A DNA stretch of 40,487 nucleotides. Origin: a virus. Numbering within the stretch: position 1 is the first letter of the stretch; the number at the start of each line of letters is the position of its first letter. The notes beneath the pieces are model-generated. The model saw only the letters and a program-made list of their open reading frames with translations. It did no database searches and was not told the origin of the DNA. The DNA lies in IMG/VR virus record IMGVR_UViG_3300046169_000059, positions 1 to 40,487 of that record; one strand, 5' to 3'. Shown here one piece after another: positions 31,390 to 38,812 of this stretch. The position numbers were made by a program, and so were the translations under genes.

Positions 31390-33386
31390 TGGCTGATTCA
31401 TATAAAGATATTACGATAACTGACGGGAGCATTGTCAACAGCTTGACAGATGTCCCTGATTTTATCGAGCCTGAACATATCTCACTACACAACCAAACAA
31501 CTGATATTGCTATTAGCTCTAGCCTCTACACAATTACTAATAACTCTAGAAACGGTTACGGAGCTTATGACGCAGCTACCATAAGTCTAAATGCAGGTGC
31601 TGTGTCAAACTCTGATGTTATACGTATTATTAGAAACTCTAGTCATGTCGTAAACAGTGTCAACTACCCTATAACAGATTTTACCAATGGCTCTAATCTT
31701 ACCGCAGAGGCTCTTGATAAAAACTCTGTGCAGTGTATCTTCAGAGCTAAAGAGCTAGAAGAGCAGGGTGTAACAGTACCTTCTGAGTACCTAACACAAA
31801 CCGAAGGCGATGCACGTTACCTACAGTCCTTTACAGAAACTAATGACCTGTCGTCAGCAGTCACATGGGCTAACATCCCAGATGCTAATGTTCCTGAGAG
31901 TGCTGTAACGCAACATGAAGCAGCCCTAACAGTCACAGAGTCACAGGTTAGTGACCTTGGTACATACCTAACAGGTAACCAGACTATTACTCTTACAGGT
32001 GACGCTACAGGTTCAGGTACTACTTCTATTACTGTAACAGTCCTAGATGACTCTCATAATCACGTTATAGCAAACGTAGACGGATTACAAGCAGAGTTAG
32101 ATAGTAAGTTAGAGTCATACACAGAGACTAACGATTTATCCAGTGCTGTTACATGGGCAAACGTACCAGACGCTAACATTACTGAAAGCAGCGTAACACA
32201 ACACCAAGCAGCCTTATCAATCACAGAGTCGCAGATTAGTGACCTAGACCATTACGCAGACGCAGATGTCGATACACACCTAAACACTAGCACAGCTACT
32301 TCTGATGAAGTATTAAGCTGGAATGGTACTGACTACGCTTGGGTAAGTAACGCAGGTGGTGGCGGCGGTGGCGGTAGTGGTTTATCTAATGTGGTAGAAG
32401 ACACTACACCACAACTAGGTGGGGACTTAGATTTAAACTCTAATGACATCACAGGAACTGGTAATGTTAATATTACTGGCTCTGTAACAGCAACAGGTGG
32501 TAATTCTACACAATGGAACACAGCGTATGGTTGGGGTGACCACAGCACAGCAGGTTACCTAACTAGCTTTACAGAAACAAACGATTTATCTACAGCAGTA
32601 ACATGGGCTAATGTTCCTGACGCTAACATTACACAGTCTAGCGTTACACAACACCAAGCTGCACTAAGTATTACAGAGTCACAGATTAGTGACTTAGGCA
32701 CATATTTAGAAAACGTAGTAGAAGACACTACACCACAGCTAGGAGGTGACTTAGACTTAAACTCTAATGATATAACTGGCACTGGTAATTTAGATTTTAC
32801 TGGAAATGTAACTGCTTCCGCTACTTCTACAGAGACTAGGTTCTTTGATATTGGTGTTGGTCGTACTGGTAATGGTGCATCGTATGCTGACTTTGTTGGT
32901 GACACTACTTACTCTGATTATGGCTTACGAGTAATAAGAGCAGGTGGTGGTGCAAATACAACTAGCTCTTTAATCCACAGAGGCACTGGCGCACTTAACG
33001 TACAAGCTACTGATGCTGGTTCAATTAACCTAAAGACTAACAATACAAATAGACTACAGGTTGAGTCTACAGGTACAATAGTATTTAAGAATGGTATACA
33101 AGAGACTGCTTACAACCTGACTGGCACTGCTTTAGACCCAGATAATGGAACAATACAATATAAAACACTAGCTGCTAATACTACGCTTACTGATTCTATA
33201 GAAGAAGGTGAAGCCATTACATTAATGATTGATGATGGTAGTGCATATACTCTTACGTTCCCAACAATTACTTGGGTAAACGACGGTGGCACTGCACCTA
33301 CATTAGCAACTACAGGATACACAGTATTTGTATTGTGGAAAGTTAGCACTACACTATATGGTGCATTAGTAGGAGATGGCTCGTAA
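31389..33386 (+). CDS. Tail fibre protein with internal repeats (gp17-like N-terminus)
   Basis: A 665-aa fibre. The first 140 or so residues resemble the T7 gp17 particle-binding domain (DVPDFIEPEHISLHNQTTD). The shaft contains three copies of a 48-aa module beginning (S)xTETNDLSSAVTWANVPDAN, at 31827-31970, 32115-32258 and 32565-32708. It also has two copies of a 26-aa NVVEDTTPQLGGDLDLN module at 32388-32465 and 32712-32789, plus a seven-glycine linker before the first of these. The C-terminal part (about 500-665) is beta-rich and probably the tip. It would bind the host surface. Confidence 0.88.
   Translation: MADSYKDITITDGSIVNSLTDVPDFIEPEHISLHNQTTDIAISSSLYTITNNSRNGYGAYDAATISLNAGAVSNSDVIRIIRNSSHVVNSVNYPITDFTNGSNLTAEALDKNSVQCIFRAKELEEQGVTVPSEYLTQTEGDARYLQSFTETNDLSSAVTWANIPDANVPESAVTQHEAALTVTESQVSDLGTYLTGNQTITLTGDATGSGTTSITVTVLDDSHNHVIANVDGLQAELDSKLESYTETNDLSSAVTWANVPDANITESSVTQHQAALSITESQISDLDHYADADVDTHLNTSTATSDEVLSWNGTDYAWVSNAGGGGGGGSGLSNVVEDTTPQLGGDLDLNSNDITGTGNVNITGSVTATGGNSTQWNTAYGWGDHSTAGYLTSFTETNDLSTAVTWANVPDANITQSSVTQHQAALSITESQISDLGTYLENVVEDTTPQLGGDLDLNSNDITGTGNLDFTGNVTASATSTETRFFDIGVGRTGNGASYADFVGDTTYSDYGLRVIRAGGGANTTSSLIHRGTGALNVQATDAGSINLKTNNTNRLQVESTGTIVFKNGIQETAYNLTGTALDPDNGTIQYKTLAANTTLTDSIEEGEAITLMIDDGSAYTLTFPTITWVNDGGTAPTLATTGYTVFVLWKVSTTLYGALVGDGS
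31827..32789 (+). repeat. In-frame repeat modules in the tail fibre gene
   Basis: Three 144-bp units (31827, 32115, 32565) and two 78-bp units (32388, 32712) remain alike at protein level while DNA differs mostly at third positions. This indicates older duplications held by selection. Recombination between units could lengthen or shorten the fibre. Confidence 0.85.
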
Positions 33387-34081
33387 TGTTATTTCGTAAG
33401 CTATTAGGTTCTGGTGGTGTTAGTAGAGATTTAGAGCTTGTGTTTCAAGATGCTCAGTTTAATAACACTGATAACTCTTTTACTAGAGCTATAAGTTTTG
33501 CAGATGTAAGAGAAGATGACTTAATTATACTGTCAATATCTACTAGAAAAAATAGTGATATTACATACTCAGCAACTGGCTTTACTAAATTAACTGATTT
33601 ATATGTTAATAAATTTGACGATACAAACTTTGCTATGTTTTATAAAATAGCAGATGGCACTGAAACAGGTATAGATGTAACAACTAATGCGACACAAAAC
33701 AACTTAACAATACTTGCAATTTACAGAAATGTAGATACTTCAAACCCAATAGATGTAACTATTGCAACAAATACAGCAACAGATGCTACTTTAGCAACAT
33801 CACCTAACGTAACTACAGTTACAGATAATGCAATAATATATCAGGTTGTAGTTGCTACTGGGCAAGGTACTCTTAGACCTTTAGTTGATTTTACACAACC
33901 TTCTTCTACTGATAACTTTATACAGATTGGGGCGTTAGCACAAAAGATAGCAGCTTGTACTAGCGTCCAAGAAACAGCAGGCACAACTTCTTTAAACAAT
34001 TTTGGTGGTGGTACAGGTTATGATGGTAATTCTTCCATAACTGCTACACTAGCCATTAGACCTTCAAGAGTATTAGTATGA
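33386..34081 (+). CDS. Probable tail fibre or receptor-binding accessory protein, 231 aa
   Basis: Not a named family, but it lies directly behind the fibre (TAATG overlap) and is rich in Thr, Asn and beta-strand patterns (LVFQDAQFNNTDNSFTRAISF, DDLIILSISTRKNSDITYSATGF). The pattern of alternating hydrophobics resembles jelly-roll or Ig-like tip proteins. A glycine-rich loop (NNFGGGTGYDGNSS) precedes the end. Probably a distal fibre or adhesion component; this is inference from position and composition. Confidence 0.6.
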   Translation: MLFRKLLGSGGVSRDLELVFQDAQFNNTDNSFTRAISFADVREDDLIILSISTRKNSDITYSATGFTKLTDLYVNKFDDTNFAMFYKIADGTETGIDVTTNATQNNLTILAIYRNVDTSNPIDVTIATNTATDATLATSPNVTTVTDNAIIYQVVVATGQGTLRPLVDFTQPSSTDNFIQIGALAQKIAACTSVQETAGTTSLNNFGGGTGYDGNSSITATLAIRPSRVLV

Positions 34082-34506
34082 ATGTAATTAAAGTATTAAA
34101 TGGAGTAGTTAGTCAATACTCTATATCACAACTAAAAGCTGATAACCCAAACGTGTGTTTTCCTAAAAACATATCTTCTTCTATATTAGCGTCTTATGAT
34201 GTATACGAATACATTGATGATGCAGAACCAAATTATGATGAAGCTACACATGGAGTTACTTCTTCATATGTCTATGAGTTAGACAACAAGTGGCACAAAA
34301 CTAAGACAGTAGTACAGCTACCAGAAAGTCAGGCAGCTAGTAATGTAAGAGACGAAAGAGATAACTTACTACAAGAAACAGATTGGCTAGGTGCATCTGA
34401 TGTTGTTATGTCTGATGCTTGGGCAATATATAGGCAGTCACTAAGAGATTTGCCAACACAAGATGGCTTTCCTTTTAACGTAACTTACCCAACGAAACCA
34501 GAGTAA
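34078..34506 (+). CDS. Tail fibre assembly/chaperone-like protein, 142 aa
   Basis: ATGA overlap with the previous gene. The C-terminal half shows the pattern LLQETDWLGASDVVMSDAWA followed by YRQSLRDLPTQDGFPFNVTYP, which I recognise from phage tail assembly chaperone-type proteins (Phage_tail_APC-like) that follow fibre genes. The N-terminal half is variable. It probably helps the fibre fold or attach, or is itself a small tip protein. Confidence 0.7.
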   Translation: MNVIKVLNGVVSQYSISQLKADNPNVCFPKNISSSILASYDVYEYIDDAEPNYDEATHGVTSSYVYELDNKWHKTKTVVQLPESQAASNVRDERDNLLQETDWLGASDVVMSDAWAIYRQSLRDLPTQDGFPFNVTYPTKPE

Positions 34507-34509
34507 ATC

Positions 34510-34740
34510 ATGAGTGAAGAACAACTAGAACGTATATCTCGAATCGAGTGGAGACTTGACGAGCATGACGAAGAACTAAAAGAACTCAAAGATACTTCTA
34601 AAGACCTACGAACCTCCCTAGAAGAAATTAGAAAAACTTTATTTCAAATTAAGTGGATAGCTATTGGCGGTGGTCTTGTATTTATAGCAGATAATATTGG
34701 AATTATGCAAGCACTTAAAATGGGCATGGGGGTAATGTAA
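34510..34740 (+). CDS. Small coiled-coil membrane protein, possible holin or spanin-like
   Basis: A 76-aa protein with a charged helical N-terminal two thirds (ERISRIEWRLDEHDEELKELK, coiled-coil-like) and one C-terminal transmembrane segment (about 48-66, WIAIGGGLVFIADNIGIM). Similar short proteins accompany holins and endolysins in marine phages. It overlaps the next gene by TAATG. Class II holin helper or antiholin is possible; not proven. Confidence 0.6.
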   Translation: MSEEQLERISRIEWRLDEHDEELKELKDTSKDLRTSLEEIRKTLFQIKWIAIGGGLVFIADNIGIMQALKMGMGVM

Positions 34741-35123
34741 TGATACCAGCAGCGATAAGTATAGTCGGCAATGTTCTTGACAAGTTTGTCGAGGATAAAG
34801 ACTTGAAGATGAAGTTAGAGCATGAATTAAAGAATAGTCTTAATGAAGCTAATCTTGCTCAGATATCAGTAAATAAAACAGAAGCCCAACATCACAGTAT
34901 ATTTGTCGCTGGGTGGCGACCTGCGATTGGCTGGGTAGCTGCTATAGGTTTTGCATATACGTTTGTATTACAGCCATTCTTACAATGGATAATGATAATG
35001 CAGGGTGTCGAAGGGACACTACCAGAAATAAATACAGAAATTCTATTTGAGCTAGTGATTGCTATGTTAGGTATGGCAGGTCTTAGGTCATTTGAGAAAC
35101 TTAATGGAGTGAGTAGAAGATGA
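34740..35123 (+). CDS. Holin of the 3TM type
   Basis: A 127-aa protein. A charged N-terminal region with DKFVEDKDLKMKLEHELKNSL is followed by FVAGWRPAIGWVAAIGFAYTF, the signature of the three-TM holin family first noted in gene transfer agents (GTA_holin_3TM). A second hydrophobic segment (FLQWIMIMQGV) and a third (LFELVIAMLGMAGLRSFEK) follow. It would form membrane holes releasing the endolysin encoded next, which it overlaps by ATGA. Confidence 0.85.
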   Translation: MIPAAISIVGNVLDKFVEDKDLKMKLEHELKNSLNEANLAQISVNKTEAQHHSIFVAGWRPAIGWVAAIGFAYTFVLQPFLQWIMIMQGVEGTLPEINTEILFELVIAMLGMAGLRSFEKLNGVSRR

Positions 35124-35467
35124 ACTTTAAATACTTTAAGTATGAAGATTTTGACTGCCAAGAAACGGGCGAAAACAGAATGGACGAAAACTTTATCCAT
35201 AAACTAGACGAGCTACGAGAAGCCTGTGGGTTTCCTTTTATTATTACGTCAGGTTATAGGTCACCTTCCCATTCTCTAGAGACACGTAAAAAGAAAGCAG
35301 GTCAGCATACTAAAGGTGTTGCAGCCGATATCCGTATTACTAATGGTATCGACAGATTTAAAATAGCACGCCTAGCGTTTGAGCTAGGGTTTACAGGGAT
35401 AGGAATCGCAAAGACTTTTGTCCATGTAGACATGCGTAGAACTGAACCAATGATGTGGAGTTACTAA
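35120..35467 (+). CDS. Endolysin, M15 family peptidase
   Basis: A 115-aa zinc peptidase of the D-Ala-D-Ala carboxypeptidase type (Peptidase_M15_3). SGYRSPSH (44-51) is the substrate-binding signature. Zinc ligands are His63 (GQHTKGVAADI), Asp70 and His102 (FVHVD). It has no signal peptide, so release depends on the holin upstream. It would cut peptidoglycan peptides at lysis. T7 uses an amidase instead; M15 endolysins are common in marine podoviruses. Confidence 0.9.
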   Translation: MNFKYFKYEDFDCQETGENRMDENFIHKLDELREACGFPFIITSGYRSPSHSLETRKKKAGQHTKGVAADIRITNGIDRFKIARLAFELGFTGIGIAKTFVHVDMRRTEPMMWSY

Positions 35468-35670
35468 TGGAAAAAGAGATGTTAGATGAGCTACACAAAG
35501 TTGTGGCTATCGAATTACTAAACCGAGTAAAATCAGGAGAAGCTACAGCGTCTGAACTCTCAGTAGCTGTAAAGTTTCTAAAAGATAACAATGCAAGTCT
35601 TGATGTAATTACAGCAGAGTCTCCTTTGGCTGCTTTACTAGAGCAGTTACCATTTGAGGAAGCCCACTAA
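35467..35670 (+). CDS. Terminase small subunit (T7 gp18-like)
   Basis: A 67-aa protein directly after the endolysin with TAATG overlap. The frame also opens at a GTG at 35455, but 35467 fits the junction style. The pattern LLNRVKSGEATASELSVAVKFLKDNN is typical of short T7-type terminase small subunits. It would recognise concatemeric DNA and load the large subunit. Four small genes separate it from the large subunit. Confidence 0.8.
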   Translation: MEKEMLDELHKVVAIELLNRVKSGEATASELSVAVKFLKDNNASLDVITAESPLAALLEQLPFEEAH

Positions 35671-36068
35671 TGAGTGTAGCAAAGAAAAGAAACCCTGCTA
35701 AATGGGCTGCTGCAAAAGCTAGGGCAAGAGCTAAGATGGGTGGTAAGCACTCAGCACGTGCTATGCAGTTAGCTGTAAAATATTACAAAGGCTCTGGTGG
35801 TACTTATAAAGGTAAGAAGCCTTCTGCTGCTTCTAACAAACTCAAGAAGTGGGGTAAAGAAGATTGGGGTACAAAATCAGGTAAACCCAGTACAGTTGGT
35901 AAAGGGGCTACAGGTGAGCGTTACTTACCCAAAGCTGCCCGTAATGCTTTGTCGTCTAAAGAGTATGCTGCGACATCAGCTAAGAAACGAAAAGATACAA
36001 AAGCTGGTAAGCAATTCAGTAGTCAACCACTAAAGATTCGTAACAAAACTGCAAGATATAGGAGATAA
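35670..36068 (+). CDS. DUF5872-like basic protein, 132 aa
   Basis: A very basic protein (Lys/Arg/Ala-rich). The segment WGKEDWGTKSGKPST ... TGERYLPKAARNALSSKEYAA ... KKRKDTKAGKQF matches a family named DUF5872 as I recall, common in aquatic phages and large viruses. No function is established. The charge suggests DNA binding, perhaps packaged with the genome. TAATG overlap with the terminase small subunit gene. Confidence 0.75.
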   Translation: MSVAKKRNPAKWAAAKARARAKMGGKHSARAMQLAVKYYKGSGGTYKGKKPSAASNKLKKWGKEDWGTKSGKPSTVGKGATGERYLPKAARNALSSKEYAATSAKKRKDTKAGKQFSSQPLKIRNKTARYRR

Positions 36069-36072
36069 TCAA

Positions 36073-36192
36073 ATGCCACAAGTAGGTAAAAAACATTTTT
36101 CATATGACAAGAAGGGTATGAAAGCAGCTAAAAAGTATGCTAAGAAAACCAAGATGCCTATGAAAAACATGAAGATAAAAGGTAATTACTAA
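36073..36192 (+). CDS. Tiny basic phage protein, 39 aa
   Basis: ATG preceded by AGGAG at 36059-36063. The product MPQVGKKHFSYDKKGMKAAK then KYAKKTK is Lys-rich and resembles short conserved phage peptides with the GKKxFxYxKKGMKAAKKYAKK pattern. It ends with TAATG coupling to the next gene. The charge suggests DNA association; function unknown. Confidence 0.65.
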   Translation: MPQVGKKHFSYDKKGMKAAKKYAKKTKMPMKNMKIKGNY

Positions 36193-36464
36193 TGGCACAG
36201 GGTAAGTTTGACCATCTGAAAGTAAACCAACCAGTAAGAACACCGAGTCACTCTACTAAATCCCACATGGTTAAAGTAAGCGAAGGTGGACGTACCCGTA
36301 TTATACGGTTTGGTCAGAAAGGTGCTAAGACTGCTGGTAAGCCTCAAGCAGGTGAGTCAAGAGCTACTACGATGAAACGTAAGTCCTTCAAGGCTAGACA
36401 TCGTAAAAATATAGCTAAGGGTCAATCATCAGCAGCTTACTGGGCTAACAAGGTAAAATGGTAA
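36192..36464 (+). CDS. Small conserved basic phage protein, 90 aa
   Basis: The pattern TRIIRFGQKGAKTAGKP, GESRATTMKRKSFKARHRKNI and SAAYWANKVKW is recognised from many marine phage genomes, where it usually sits near the terminase or structural genes. Strongly basic, no known function; possibly a virion DNA-associated protein. It overlaps both neighbours by one base. Confidence 0.75.
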   Translation: MAQGKFDHLKVNQPVRTPSHSTKSHMVKVSEGGRTRIIRFGQKGAKTAGKPQAGESRATTMKRKSFKARHRKNIAKGQSSAAYWANKVKW

Positions 36465-36697
36465 TGGCGAAATCAAGAAACTATAAACGCGAGTATAATG
36501 AATATCATAAGCGTCCCGAACAGCGTAGACGCAACGATGCTAGAAAACAATCTAGACGTAACATGGTAAAGATATATGGTAAAGTGGCACTTAACGGTAA
36601 AGACATAGACCATAAAGACCGTAATCCACTTAACAAATCCCGTAGTAATTTACGTATCCAGTCCATCAGGGCGAACAGGAGTCGAAACGGAAAATGA
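36464..36697 (+). CDS. HNH-like small nuclease, 77 aa
   Basis: Basic N-terminus (RNYKREYNEYHKRPEQRRRNDARKQ; shown in part), then KDIDHKDRNPLNKSRSNLRIQS, which fits a minimal HNH motif: Asp-His, Asn, and the closing Asn-Leu. The ATG at 36464 (TAATG) is preferred over one at 36458. Placed directly before the large terminase; HNH proteins near terminases assist packaging cuts in some phages, which here is inference. It may also be a former homing nuclease. Confidence 0.7.
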   Translation: MAKSRNYKREYNEYHKRPEQRRRNDARKQSRRNMVKIYGKVALNGKDIDHKDRNPLNKSRSNLRIQSIRANRSRNGK

Positions 36698-38370
36698 ATA
36701 ATGAGCTTCCAGAACAATTAAAAGACTTTAGAAACTTTCTATTTATTGTCTGGAAGCATCTGAACCTACCAGAACCTACTCCAATACAATATGATATAGC
36801 TGATTACATTCAGAACAGCCCTAAACGAGCAATCGTTGAGGCTTTCCGAGGTGTGGGTAAGAGCTACGTTACAGCCGCTTTTGTAGTGCATCAGTTGCTT
36901 CTAGACCCACAGAAAAAGTTTATGGTAGTCTCAGCCTCCAAAGCGCGTGCTGATGACTTCTCTACGTTTACGCAAAGACTCATCTTAGAGCTACCACTCT
37001 GCCAACACCTAATAGCAGACGAAGGACAAAGATGGTCGAAGATAGCGTTTGACGTAAGACCAGCCAAAGCGTCTGGTAGTGCCTCTGTCAAATCTGTAGG
37101 CATAACTGGACAGCTTACTGGCAGTCGCGCAGATATCATTATTGCCGATGATATCGAAGTCCCTAATAACTCTATGACTCAGATGATGCGTGAGAAGCTC
37201 TCAGAGAGCGTCAAAGAGTTTGATGCGGTACTCAAGCCTAACGGTAAGATAATCTATCTGGGAACTCCCCAGTGTGAAATGAGCTTATATAACGCTCTAA
37301 CAGAACGTGGATACAAGATGAGGGTTTGGACAGCCCGATACCCTGCTCTAGAAACGATTGAGAAGGCGTATGGGAGACGTTTAGCCCCTAAGATATACTC
37401 TGAGATAGAGAACGCTTCTGAGTCTATTACAGGGCGTCCTACAGACCCTAAGAGATTCTCTGATGAAGACCTTATGGAACGTGAGCTATCTTACGGACGT
37501 ACAGGTTTTGCACTACAGTTTATGCTTGATACGTCACTCAGTGATGGTGACAGATACCCACTGAAACTCTCAGACCTTATGATTATGTCATGTGACGTTG
37601 ATAAAGCCCCTGAGAAGCCCCTGTATGGCATTATGAAGCCCATTAAAGAGATACCTAACGTAGGACTAGCAGGAGATAAGTTTTACGCCCCAGAGGACAC
37701 TCTAGGCTCTTACGTGGACTACACAGGCTCTGTCTTAGTTATTGACCCATCTGGTCGAGGCTCGGATGAAACTGCGTATGCTATCGTTAAGATGCTCAAT
37801 GGTTACCTATATGTCCCTGATTGTGGTGGGCTAGAGGGTGGCTACTCTGAGGATACTTTGAAGCGTATAGCGCATCTGGCGAAGACTCACAAGGTAAATA
37901 TGGTGCTCATAGAGAGTAACTTTGGTGATGGTATGTTCACAGAGCTACTGAAGCCTATATTAAAGAAGATATACCCTGTGAGTACAGAAGAGGTACGACA
38001 CAGCAAACAGAAAGAGTTACGTATTATTGACACACTAGAGCCTGTGATGAATCAACATAGGCTTATCATAGACCCTAAAGTAATCCAGAAAGACTACGAT
38101 AGTGTCCAGCATTTACCTCCTGAGAAGGCTCAGAAGTATATGTTGGTCTATCAGATGACTCGTATAACAAAGCAACGAGGTGCATTAGCGCATGACGATA
38201 GACTAGATGCCCTAGCAATGGGTGTAGCCTATTGGGTAGAACAGATGGCTGCTGATGTGGACATGGAGATGCAACAGAGACAAGAACAGATGCTCATGGA
38301 GGAACTCGATAAGTTCGTCAATGGCTTCAATGTACTTAACAAGCAAAGAGGAAATACATGGATAACATAG
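36694..38370 (+). CDS. Terminase large subunit (T7 gp19-like)
   Basis: A 558-aa packaging motor, close to T7 gp19 (586). ATPase: Walker A FRGVGKS (51-57), Walker B DIIIADDIE (147-155), coupling motif near LGTPQ (189-193). Nuclease: Asp351 in VIDPSGRG, Glu407 in IESNFGDG, Asp501-502/505 in AHDDRLDA. It would translocate DNA into proheads and cut the concatemer. It overlaps the HNH gene by ATGA. It belongs to the group producing defined ends, consistent with terminal repeats. Confidence 0.95.
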   Translation: MNNELPEQLKDFRNFLFIVWKHLNLPEPTPIQYDIADYIQNSPKRAIVEAFRGVGKSYVTAAFVVHQLLLDPQKKFMVVSASKARADDFSTFTQRLILELPLCQHLIADEGQRWSKIAFDVRPAKASGSASVKSVGITGQLTGSRADIIIADDIEVPNNSMTQMMREKLSESVKEFDAVLKPNGKIIYLGTPQCEMSLYNALTERGYKMRVWTARYPALETIEKAYGRRLAPKIYSEIENASESITGRPTDPKRFSDEDLMERELSYGRTGFALQFMLDTSLSDGDRYPLKLSDLMIMSCDVDKAPEKPLYGIMKPIKEIPNVGLAGDKFYAPEDTLGSYVDYTGSVLVIDPSGRGSDETAYAIVKMLNGYLYVPDCGGLEGGYSEDTLKRIAHLAKTHKVNMVLIESNFGDGMFTELLKPILKKIYPVSTEEVRHSKQKELRIIDTLEPVMNQHRLIIDPKVIQKDYDSVQHLPPEKAQKYMLVYQMTRITKQRGALAHDDRLDALAMGVAYWVEQMAADVDMEMQQRQEQMLMEELDKFVNGFNVLNKQRGNTWIT

Positions 38371-38459
38371 AAATAGATGACTGTCCCTTAGTCAAGGTTA
38401 CTTGGCAAGATGCCTATGATATGCCTGATGGCTGGGCAGAGCCTGACAGAGATACTTAG
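38358..38459 (+). CDS. Small conserved phage protein, N-terminal part, frameshifted
   Basis: The ATG at 38358 overlaps the terminase end by 13 bases (AGAGGAAA upstream). The first 27 codons (MDNIEIDDCPLVKVTWQDAY then DMPDGW) match the start of a small phage family with a VxWxDA ... GW pattern. After GGG at 38434-38436 the family pattern shifts to the +1 frame, and this frame ends at TAG 38457. Dropping one G joins the parts into an 87-aa protein. Likely a homopolymer indel. Confidence 0.6.
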   Translation: MDNIEIDDCPLVKVTWQDAYDMPDGWAEPDRDT

Positions 38460-38622
38460 CTGGGAATGTGCTACATGCACTGATGTTGGTTATTTAGTAT
38501 ACACTGATGAGCAACGGGTAACTATTATGGGTTCTTGGAATGGTGACCAAGGAGGTCGTGTTACTTCAATACCTGCTGATTGGGTACAGAAGTTAGAGTA
38601 CCTAGAATCAGTAAGTTATTAA
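38437..38622 (+). CDS. Small conserved phage protein, C-terminal part
   Basis: Continuation in the +1 frame: QSLTEILSWECATCTDVGYL, then VYTDEQRVTIMGS and GGRVTSIPADWVQKLEYLE, typical of the same small family (cysteine pair, VGYL, IPxxW). An ATG at 38410 opens the frame but would read out-of-family residues, so the piece is treated as the rest of the gene starting at 38358. Function unknown; it closes the packaging block. Confidence 0.6.
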   Translation, partial: QSLTEILSWECATCTDVGYLVYTDEQRVTIMGSWNGDQGGRVTSIPADWVQKLEYLESVSY

Positions 38623-38658
38623 AACACCCCCTATTGGTCTATCCCTAGGGTTCATATA
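38623..38658 (+). promoter_or_regulatory. Block-boundary element 3 (candidate promoter of alkB operon)
   Basis: AACACCCCCTATTGGTC, then CCCTAGGGTT and CATATA, nearly identical to 8673-8711. It starts directly after the stop of the preceding gene and about 95 bp ahead of the leader ORF. A TATAC/GTATA hairpin with CCTATAGAG inside lies just beyond (38655-38671) and also resembles a T7-type start core. Confidence 0.5.
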
Positions 38659-38716
38659 CCTATAGAGTATACCTCGTGTTAAATTAGAATACTTACATAA
38701 CAAACAGAGAAACTAC

Positions 38717-38803
38717 ATGAATTGTTGTAGAATAATAGAGACAATGTTATTTGTACTGATACTAGCTGGTACATTTAGACTAATCATCCACTTTTTTTCT
38801 TAA
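38717..38803 (+). CDS. Leader membrane peptide upstream of alkB, 28 aa
   Basis: ATG at 38717 encodes MNCCRIIETM then LFVLILAGTFRLIIHFFS, one hydrophobic helix. Its TAA is part of TAAGGAG, the ribosome site of the hydroxylase gene, so translation of the peptide could control or couple to the hydroxylase. The left copy is cut by the window start but ends the same way at 78-80. No strong ribosome site precedes it; existence is moderately likely. Confidence 0.45.
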   Translation: MNCCRIIETMLFVLILAGTFRLIIHFFS

Positions 38804-38812
38804 GGAGATTCA

